Source of the DNA: Bugula neritina | Taxonomy: Eukaryota > Bryozoa > Gymnolaemata > Cheilostomatida > Bugulidae | Direction of reading: 5' to 3' | Length of the DNA: 64,000 nt | NCBI GenBank assembly: GCA_964035545.1 | Contig: OZ037765.1 | Span: forward strand, 29,562,004 to 29,626,003 | Shown: positions 55,210 through 64,000 of the stretch, piece after piece | How the letters are laid out: every line of letters begins with the position of its first letter | Position numbering within the stretch: the stretch's first letter is position 1 | The notes under the pieces: model-generated | Told to the model about the DNA's origin: nothing | Database searches by the model: none | What the model saw: only the letters and a program-made list of their open reading frames with translations | Position numbers and translations under genes: made by a program

Positions 55210-58200
55210 TTATTTGGTGCAGACAACACAAGTTAGCTCAGCACTTTCAATATACGGTGGACAGTGTCCAGTAGAGCTGCAACTTGCTTTCTGAAAGTAG
55301 AATAAGGCACCATTCTCATTTCCTGATCTGCCAGCAATTGCTTCAGGTTCAGCATCCATACATTCGAAGGCATAAGCTCTATTTTGAGTGTAATGACCAG
55401 CCATTAAATAACCTTCATACTCCTAGAAATCGAAGACGTACACAAAGTTCATCATATGAGAGTGAACTGTAATAGTGATGTAATACATAACAAATCAAAA
55501 TGTATATTTACACTTTAAATTCATGTAGGAAATAGGAAGGTTTTCATTAATTGCATGTATTGAATTATTGAAATACAAAATTCAATTTCAATGATTGCAT
55601 GTATAAAAACTCAGTATTAGAACACTCTAATAAGTAATAATACACTACAGTGTTTAGGAATCATATCTTATAGTAGGTATCTACCATAACACATTCAAGG
55701 CAGACACTCAGAATCTAAATAACACTTTGCTTACTCTGAAGTTGTCTTACCTTTGTCCAAGATGGAGGACAAGTTCTCTTAGCTGGAATCATTAGAGTTG
55801 CTGATCTTGTTGCAGCAAAGCATCTTGCACAGGGAACATTGTGGTCGTGCATAGCATTGGGGAACATAGAGGAGCCAGTTTCATACTCTGCACCATATAC
55901 CCAGGAACCAATACCTGAATATGTTGAATATTCTGGTTTTAATGGTAGACATTGGTAGTTTGATGCTCCTCCTTCATGACCATGACTGGAACCAATGACA
56001 AAACCTGCAAATAGTAACAGTAAAGCACTAGAGTCTAGAAACTAGATCTGAGAGCATAAATAACACTGTTATGAGAGTTAAATCCAAAAGCTGTTTACAA
56101 GCAAATAAGAAAGAATAATGATTTATACACTGTTGTAAGCCTCTGAAATAAAAGTATATAATTGCAGAAATCTTTTACTATTAGGCACTCTGAATTAAGT
56201 TGCAACCAGAAAGGATTATGTACAGATAAGTGTCTATTAGTGGTGTTCTTCACCCGTAATTTTTGATGTAAGAAAACAGCCATATATACAGTCACACAAG
56301 TGACGGTTCATTCCTACTATTATTGATGATTAATAATGACAATCACAATTATTATCTATGAGTTTCCATTAATATTCTATTAATATTATAATGGCCTCAA
56401 TCTGAAAGGTCTCTCATTTCAGGAAAATGCAAACAATAATAAACTGAAAGAAATGTTTCAAATATCTGAATAGGAAAGATAAAAAACAAAAGCACATTTA
56501 ATATATATACTCATTAGTGAATATGACTTTACCTTCATATAATAATTGAGAGTTGTTCCCACATGTAGTTCTACCCCACCTCACATAAGTTGACCCTCCA
56601 ATGACAGTTGCGATTAGTTGATTATTACTTACATCATCATCATCTGAAATATATATTTAATGGTTTTCATTGGGAACCAGACATAATGTAGAGTGTTATA
56701 TAGATTCCACTTTATAATTGCTGTTGTAGCACCTTTTTCTTTGCCTCATTAAATGCCGCAGCATAAATCTTTTAGAGCTCTTTGCAAATAAAAACTAGAC
56801 AGCCATATTGCAGCATGCATAATTTTTGTAAATTAGTCAACAACACTTCAGTTACAATTATTATCTAAATGGTATGAAGAAGTAGTAGAAAAAATTGTGA
56901 AATGGTTGCATATTCAACTTATTTTTGTTCACACACACGCACACAGATCATATCATTATAAAGAAAGAATACCTTTGAGAGAAGTGGACTGATGACTGTC
57001 AAGTTCTTCCTCAATACCCTCCAGTTTAGCTAAAGTTGCCTGCATTTTCCTCAACAGTGCAAAACCAATGGATTCATTGAAACTCTGCAGCAAGTCATCT
57101 GTAAACCAAATGCAGCAGCTAAGATTGGTAATAAAATATATATTTTGATGTTAGAAGATATAGTGTAAAAAAAGAACATTTATCTCTCCAAGCCTGCAGA
57201 ACCTCTGAACATAAACTCACATAAGGCACAGTAACTGCACTTGTTCATATTACTAGTAGTGTACTGCATGTTCTCTACATATTATAGTGTGATCACATTA
57301 CACAGCTACAAAAAATATGCACTGACTATATTATATTGTAAAGTGAAATGTGTAAACTCTAGGTTATCTATATTGAATGTCCTTCCGAACATGATTATAT
57401 TAGGCTGACTTTACATGTAAATGGAGAAAAAAAACTATATATTATAAGACCTTTTCCGGCTTATGAATGACATAGAAACGCGACAGTAAAGTTTATACTT
57501 CACCTGTATCATAAGATCCCAATGAACTTCTACCAGTAGTAGTGCCAGCAACAGATAAAGTCTCACCACTCTTCTTAGGTTCATTGAAAACTACTTCTAC
57601 AAGCTTTTCTAATTCATCTGAATCACAATCCCTTCCATCTCTTCCATCTCTACCATCTCTTCCTGGAGGTCCTCTTAGTAAGGAAAGATCCTCTGTAAAC
57701 ATGTGAATATTATATTGAGTTTACCAACCTGTGTTAGACAATGTGCTCTATAATAAAAAACATATCATATTTTACTCTAACTTAAATATTCTACACTATG
57801 ACCAGGGACAGTAAGAGTGTATTGGTAACCATTACTTTTCACAATAGAAAAATAATGTTGCAATGTATCTAAGAATTTTTTCATTTATACTAAAGTATTT
57901 TTGTAAATAGTTTTATAAAACAATACAGGCTTAATTTTGTGAAAAATAGAGATACACTAATTTTTAATTATGTCTCAGCTTTCAACTGAAATAGCAACAC
58001 TATGACTATGAGATGAATTGTTTTTGTGTGGTACACTACTGCATATAATATGACATTAAAATAAGAGTGAACCTATTTTATAAAGTTAAATGATAATTTG
58101 ATGCAGCTTCATTTTGCAGATTGTCTTGATTTCCTAAAATCTAAATGACAGAAATAATTATACATGTACAATTACTACACTTCAAAAGGTGAGCTGTATA

Positions 58201-59169
58201 TTGGTGCATTTACTACTACATGAAATACCAATGAGAAAATTTTAAATATCGAGCAATAGAAGCAGCAGAAATGAAAATAGTACTAACAAACTTGTACAAT
58301 AATAAGTTATTTGTTTTTACAATTAAGTGATGAGAAAAATAAGTGTAGTTGAAAAAACATCCTAAAAGAACTCCTGTAGGAGCAAGTCTCATAGAAGAAG
58401 CCACGTTCTTGCAACACTTTCAACCCAAACATTTATAGACAATCAAAAAGTTTAGTTATTAGTATATTAAAACTTCTTCCATCTTAATGCTATACTCCTA
58501 ATTGAAAAGACTTTTGGATATTGGTGTGTTGCACGTACTCCTTATTTTACACAGTAGCAAACCAAATCAAATATTTTGTTTTATTTTTTGATTTTTTGAC
58601 AAATAAAAGAAATCCTTCTGCAAAATATTTAACGAAGTGAGGTTCTCAAATGTGGCATACTTCAAACACTATATAAATTATCAGGTAAAAAATGTTTATA
58701 ATTACATGCTTTAAAATTTCTACTCTGTGTTATGAAAAACTAAATGAAACTTACGTGGTGTGAGCTGAGTAAGAACATCTTCAAGGTCAGCTGCACTGTT
58801 GGCACTTCTTTTGCTAAGTGAATGCACTGGTGCTGCCTAGAAATACATATATAAGATGGTTCAAACAACAAGGCAGCTATATAAACTAAATTCATTAACA
58901 TAATGACTACATTGGATGCAAACTGAGTTATAATTTATAGCCAATGAATCTATAAATACAAGCTGGACCTGTGAATTTAAAGATTGGATGATTGAGTTGA
59001 GAAGCCGCTGTTCTTCTTCAATTTCTACCAATCTCACTCCAATGTAGCAAGTTAGACTGAGAGCCACCACAGAGAGGATCAACGCCAAAGCTGTAACTGT
59101 GGGTGTTACCCAGTTCCTCCCTGTTTTCTGCTTGTGTAAAGCTGTGAAATCAAGTCCCTCTGCCTCCAT
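55210..59169 (-). CDS. Membrane-anchored short-chain collagen, C4-like, copy D (7 exons)
   Basis: Exons on minus: 59169-58969, 58836-58755, 57692-57504, 57098-56973, 56643-56533, 56004-55751, 55422-55210; 391 aa. Splice sites and exon phases match copies A-C. The protein has MEAEGLDF at the start, the same membrane segment, dibasic SLSKRS, GPP plus GRD x4, and all ten Cys. Exon 3 has diverged (VEVVFNEPKKSGETLSVAGT), which removes the N-E-S sequon found in the other copies. Exon 5 reads VSNNQLIATVIGG. It is the only intact copy on the minus strand and shows what the lone minus-strand exons came from. Confidence 0.87.
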
Positions 59170-59214
59170 GACTGCTCTGAATATTTATGAGACTCTGCGG
59201 TATTGGACATGAGT

Positions 59215-59221
59215 TTATATA
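59215..59221 (-). promoter_or_regulatory. TATA box of collagen copy D
   Basis: TATATAA on the minus strand, 45 bp before the ATG at 59169. Confidence 0.68.
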
Positions 59222-59583
59222 TCTCTTGACTATAGTTATTATAATTCATAGAACAGTTAATCCTTTTTTAATTCCAAGTCTTTCAGGTTCTTTGAAGATT
59301 TGATGATGGGAATTTTATTGTCATTGCATGAAAAGACATTATGATAAGATATTGGATGACATTTTCAATTAGTTACTATTACATAATGAAGCTTGACAGT
59401 CCACAAATTTAATGCTGAAAATTACAAAGTAAATTTCTAGCCTTTCACAATAGTTGACTGACTAACTTTCAATTTATAAGTTAAACAAAAACTACATTTT
59501 TAGACTAATAATAATTTCTTTTTGTTTTGCCAATTGGCAAAAACAGCTTAAGATCAAAATATTTTGACATAACAAAATTGGGA

Positions 59584-60058
59584 AACTCATCGGTTTCATC
59601 CCACTTAGACGGTTTCCACTTGGACGCTTCCCAGTTGGACAATATTTTTTTACTTTGGTGCCTTATAATTTTATAGATTCATACCTATGTAACTGTTGCA
59701 TTCATTGCTAAATAGCTAAAATGCTAATAGCTATAATAGCTAGCATGAATTATCTGGAATGATATTCTTATTCTCATAGATTTGTGTGAGACAAAAAAAT
59801 AGTAATATATTAACAATAAACATTATCTTTAATTAATGAATACTCATTAAACAAGAAGCAAAAATATGTAAAATTAATATGTTAATGCAGATCAAAGAGA
59901 TTTATTTATGCAGTGCTCAATATAATATGCGCTTTATTTAAATATACATATATATTTGAATAATATTCAAATAAATTGCACATACAATATATATTGTACC
60001 AATATAAATAAATAACATCTAACTGGGAAGCGTCTATCTGGGATGACACCAACTCATC
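59584..60058. mobile_element. Small non-autonomous DNA transposon (MITE) with 8-bp target duplication
   Basis: Element 59592-60050 (459 bp). The ends are inverted repeats ggtttcatcccacttagacg and, from the other side, ggtgtcatcccagatagacg. aactcatc flanks both sides (59584-59591, 60051-60058). The left end carries an extra partial copy of the terminal motif. It is internally AT-rich and has no frame. The 8-bp duplication suggests a hAT-type source. Confidence 0.82.
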
Positions 60059-60449
60059 ATTGCTGAATATCTGGTCAAGTGATTAAACTGCATTAAATAC
60101 AGATCTTTCATTTTCCCTTTGAGAGTGTTTTTAGTTATGTCAACTTCTTCAGCTATTTTGGTTGTGGTGCATCCTACAGTCAACCTCCAACAACTAAATT
60201 ATTTTTCAAATAGTTTCTTTGATCTACCTCTTTAAAATATAATGTACATCACATATATGTACCTGTTTATAGGTTGATTCATTCAAAGACTATAATCTAA
60301 TTATGTATAGTCTTGCCAATGTCAACAAAATAACCATGTGATGAAATATTCAAACAATCTGAAACACTTGGCTTAGAAAGACCATAACTGCTACACATAA
60401 AATATAATAAAATCAAACAAGGAAACACAAATTGTTCTGGAAGGTATTT

Positions 60450-61915
60450 TCTCTTTAAAATATAATATCTTTAATAGATCTGTCTGTACTATGTGTTTGT
60501 AAACAGCAGTAAGTTGAATATATCGCTATTCCACAATTCTTTGTAATACTTCTTCATGCTATTTATAGATAATAATTGTAATTATAGCGGCTTGGCTGTG
60601 ATTTACAACAGCATCTCATGCAGTCATTTACAAAAGATTTCTAAGACAAAGGAAATTATGATGCTAAGAGCAATACATTTTTTTTTAGTTTCAAACAATC
60701 TGTAGACTGTATAACACTTGGCATTATAGTGATTTGGTTCTTATTTATAAAACTGGGATGTTAGTTCTTTTACAGTAAAGACTATCTTACATACATATTA
60801 TATGACATGTATATTTCAGATGATGATGTAAGTGATAGTCAACCAATCACAACTGTTATTGGAGGGTCAACTTATGTGAGGTGGGGTAGGATTACATGTG
60901 GGAACAACTCTCAATTATTATATGAAGGTTGAATCATACTCTTTAAACATTATATAATGTATTGAATGTGTTTTACTTTTGCATCTTTTACACTTATATA
61001 TTAAAGAAATTTTCTCTCAGTTTTTTTGTATATATTTTCCTAAAATGGAAGATTTTACAGATGGAGCCATATGGATAATATGGTATTAATAGAAGGAATG
61101 AACCGTCACATGTGTGACTGTATATGTGTGGTTGTTTTCTTACATCAAACATGGCAGTGTGAAGGACACCATTAGTAGATACTCATAATCCTTTCCTTAT
61201 ATGCAATGACAATGTATATTTCAGATGATGATGATGTAAGCGATAGTCAACCAATCTCAACTGTCATTGGAGGGTCAACTTATGTGAGGTGGGGTAGGAT
61301 TACATGTGGGAACAACTCTCAATTATTATATAAAGGTTGAATAATACTCATTAATAATTATATGTATTAAATGTGCTTTAGTTTTTCATCTTTTACATTT
61401 GTATATTTAAAAAAAAATTCTTCGTTGGATGTTTTCCTAAAATGGAAGACCTTCCATGGAGCCATATAATATAGACAATATGGTGCTAATAGAATGAATG
61501 CACAGTCACATGTGTGACTGTATTTGCAGCTGTTTTCTTACATAAAACATGACCACCTGAAAAGTACCACTAATTACTTATCTGTATAATAATAATCTTT
61601 TCTGGTTTCTTTCTCCTTCCAGAGTTCGGAATAGTAAGAAATTTCTGCAATTACTTTTATTTCAGAGGCTTACAACAGTGTATCCATCATTATTTCTTTC
61701 CATTTGCTTTGGGATATAACTCTCATAACCATGCTATTCATACTGTTAAATCTAATATTAATGGGTAATGTGCTGTTACTACTCACAGGTTTTGTTATGG
61801 GTTCCCACTATATTCATGAAGGAGGAGCATCAAACTACCAATGTTTACGATTAAGGCCAGAATATTCAACATACTCTGGCATAGTACTATAGTTCCTTGG
61901 TAAGGCGAGACAACT
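60450..61915 (+). pseudogene. Collagen pseudogene E (plus strand): doubled exon 5 and truncated exon 6
   Basis: It begins within intron 4 sequence (about 60460). Exon 5 occurs twice, 60820-60927 (one Asp codon fewer) and 61225-61335 (last Glu codon changed to Lys), each with intact splice sites. Exon 6 starts at 61789 (GFVMGSHYIHEGGASNYQC) but stops at 61892. An internal deletion joins its first third to the far end of the exon (ttggtaaggcg). Exons 1-4 and 7 are absent. It cannot encode the full protein. Confidence 0.85.
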
Positions 61916-62701
61916 TTAAAATCAGCAAAGTATTATATTATAAACTAATTGACATATATCTCAGTACTATATTTTCAAATGATTTTTATTTCTAAAACAT
62001 TTATATATAAAATGAATTGTACCAAAACTGCTGTAAAGCCAGTTTACTTTGCTATTTGATGCAACTAGAGCAATAAAATCTATATTCCAATCATTTGGCA
62101 AAATATTATATGATTATTCAGTGATTGACCCCTCACCCCGAAAGCCTTAATAAAAGCATATTGTGCAGAGACTATCTAGAGCTGGCAATTAACATAACAT
62201 TGTTTGGCTTATTAGAGCCTATGGTTAAGAAAGACAACCCCAGTTGTATAGCAATGCACTGTTCAGCCAATATTAAACTGGTAATCTGCCCTCCAGTTAG
62301 ATAATAATTGAACAGTTGATACAAATTTTCTATAGCCAAGTCACTGAATAGAGCTTAGCTATAGTCTGTATAACCTGACATTTTTAGACTCTTATAGAGT
62401 GTGTGAAACAGCTTGTAACATAAGAGATACTGTAGTACTAGCTCCATATTGTATTTTTCAAAGTAAGGTAAGTCTATATGAATGAACTATAGAGCAGTAA
62501 CTAAACTTTCAGAGGTTTGTTATTGCAAGCATTACATAGATGAAATAGTCTAAATATTGCAAATAAAAACAGAAAATATGTATTTTTAGAAAGATAAAAG
62601 CAGTAATCAACAAGAAATTGTTTGTTGCCACATCTACACTTTGTGGTTCGAATGTATCTGTAGGTGACTGAGTAAGCAGTGTAAATATGAAGTTTTGACT
62701 T
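61916..62701. other. Between remnants E and F
   Basis: Contains another copy of the downstream block (about 62210-62340: gactggtaatctgcc-like and attgaacagttgat). No intact exon seen. Confidence 0.5.
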
Positions 62702-63151
62702 AATTATTTGGTACAGACAACACAAGTTAGCTCAGCATTTTCAATATACGGTGGACAGTGTCCAGTAGAGCTGCAACTTGCGTCTTAGAACACTCTAATA
62801 TGCTAATAATAATATGTTAGGGAATCATAATTTAAAGTGGATTTTAAGGCAAACATGAACAATTTAAAAACACTTTGTTTACTCTAAAGTTGTCTTACCT
62901 TTGTTCATATGGAGGACAAGTTCTCTTAGCTGGAATCATTAGAATTGCTGATCTCGTTGCAGCAAAGCATCTTGCACAGGGAACATTGTGATCCTGCATA
63001 GCATTGGGGAATACAGAAGATCCAGTTTCATATTCTGCACCGTACACCCAGGAACCACTAAGTGCATAAGTTGAATATTCTGGATTCAAAGGCAAACATT
63101 GGTAGTTTGATGCACCTCCTTCATGATTATGGTGGGAACCAATAACAAAAC
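62702..63151 (-). pseudogene. Collagen pseudogene F (minus strand): exon 6 and part of exon 7
   Basis: Exon 6 lies at 63151-62899 on the minus strand. A 1-bp deletion near its end (CCTCCATATGAACAAAG, where intact copies read ccatcttggac) shifts the frame. Only the last part of exon 7 remains (about 62780-62702: ASCSSTGHCPPY to LTCVVCTK), fused to intron 6 sequence. No other exons of this copy are seen upstream within the window. Confidence 0.82.
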
Positions 63152-64000
63152 CTGTGAATAATAACAGTATAGCACCACAAAGGAGACTTGAGAGCATCAA
63201 TCATATGGTAGTATGAGAGTTAAATCCAAGAGCATTAATAAGCAAGGGGGAAGAATAATGATTTATAGACTATTGCACGCCTATGGAATGAATAGGGGAA
63301 TTTCCAACTAATTTGGCACTCCATATAGTAGCAATCTAAAGAGATATACAGATGAGTGGCTACTATAGTGGCCTGTCTACTGTTTTCACTCCGATTTTGA
63401 TTCTTCTAATATTCAAGACTGTGAAAAAAAGTTCTGTTTGTCAGAATAAACTAGAAATTGATGTGAATTATATAAGAACACTATAGGATGTCTACATACT
63501 AAAGATTACGATCCTAGATGCTACAAAAAAAATGTTGCTGTTTAGAGAATAACAGACATATTTGAAAAGCAATGCACCCGCCTACCTGTCAATTTTCAGT
63601 CACAATTTTTTTGAAAGATAGGTGTAAAACATTTCCAAAAACTATTTTGAATATCTTAATCTTAAATTACTCAAATAATTACATACTTAAAACTTCATGA
63701 TGCTCCCTTGAAAATTTGCCAACCCCTGTGTATCCACCCATTTTAAGCGAGAACCCCCCCTCTCCCCATAAATTATAGTAAGAATATACCAGGAAACACA
63801 TTATTTCATTTCTCTCAAATTAGATAGTTTTTCTTCAAATGCATATATGATAGTTACTAATATATCTGTCTATAGTCTATACATTATGTGTAAACAGCAG
63901 TAAATTGAATGTATTACTATACGTATTTCACAATTATTTCTATTCTATACTTCTTCATACTATTTGACTAATAGTTGCAACAGAAGTTTTACTAAGAAGT
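63152..64000. other. Right edge: start of another plus-strand collagen fragment
   Basis: From about 63835 to the end, the sequence resembles the part of intron 4 that follows exon 4 in copies A-C (gtgtaaacagcagtaaattgaa and further). The orientation is plus, as in fragment E. An exon 5 could follow outside the window. The part before it (63200-63830) shows no exon. Confidence 0.6.

Overview
The window is animal nuclear DNA: AT-rich, with short introns, GT-AG splice sites, many tandem repeats and DNA-transposon remnants. The best clue to the organism is a family of short-chain collagen genes whose C-terminal cysteine-rich domain resembles the short-chain (C4, spongin-related) collagens first described in freshwater sponges. 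A sponge, probably a demosponge, is therefore the best guess. Related genes also occur in some other invertebrates, so this is an inference.

Left part (1-21 kb): two conserved regulatory genes lie on the minus strand. A ZNF367-like zinc-finger gene (3 coding exons, 1385-3786, 595 aa) is followed 1.2 kb further right by a complete NEDD4-family HECT ubiquitin ligase of the ITCH/WWP/Su(dx) type (16 coding exons, 5024-14951, 880 aa, C2 - four WW - HECT). The introns of the ligase gene carry several minisatellites, including a 17-bp array of about 650 bp. From 15 to 20.9 kb I see no gene.

Middle (20.9-26.6 kb): a four-exon plus-strand gene encodes a 150-aa protein that I do not recognise. It is interleaved with a tRNA-derived SINE, a nested pair of DNA elements and a nearly loop-free 280-bp palindrome.

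Right part (26.7-64 kb): an array of segmental duplications carrying small collagen genes. Four copies are intact (A, B, C on plus; D on minus). Each has seven exons with the same exon phases and encodes 390-393 aa. The predicted protein is a type II membrane protein: short cytoplasmic tail, one membrane segment, coiled coil, dibasic Lys-Arg site, only five Gly-X-Y triplets (one GAP or GPP, then GRD x4), a second coiled coil, and a ten-cysteine C-terminal domain. Around them lie broken pieces: two lone exon-2 copies on the minus strand, a plus-strand pseudogene with a doubled exon 5, a minus-strand exon 6-7 remnant, and a plus-strand intron fragment at the window edge. The ancestral unit looks like a tail-to-tail pair (plus gene, then minus gene). 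In two units only exon 2 of the minus gene is left.

Between copies B and C, 5.5 kb of mobile DNA interrupts the unit. It holds a Penelope-like retroelement (reverse transcriptase plus GIY-YIG nuclease) present as two copies in inverted orientation, and a decayed hAT transposon with a perfect 8-bp target duplication and two nested copies of a short G-rich repeat. A 657-bp pure TG tract and a CT tract also lie inside the array.

All gene structures were derived by hand from splice sites, exon phase and comparison among the copies. No transcript or database evidence was available.
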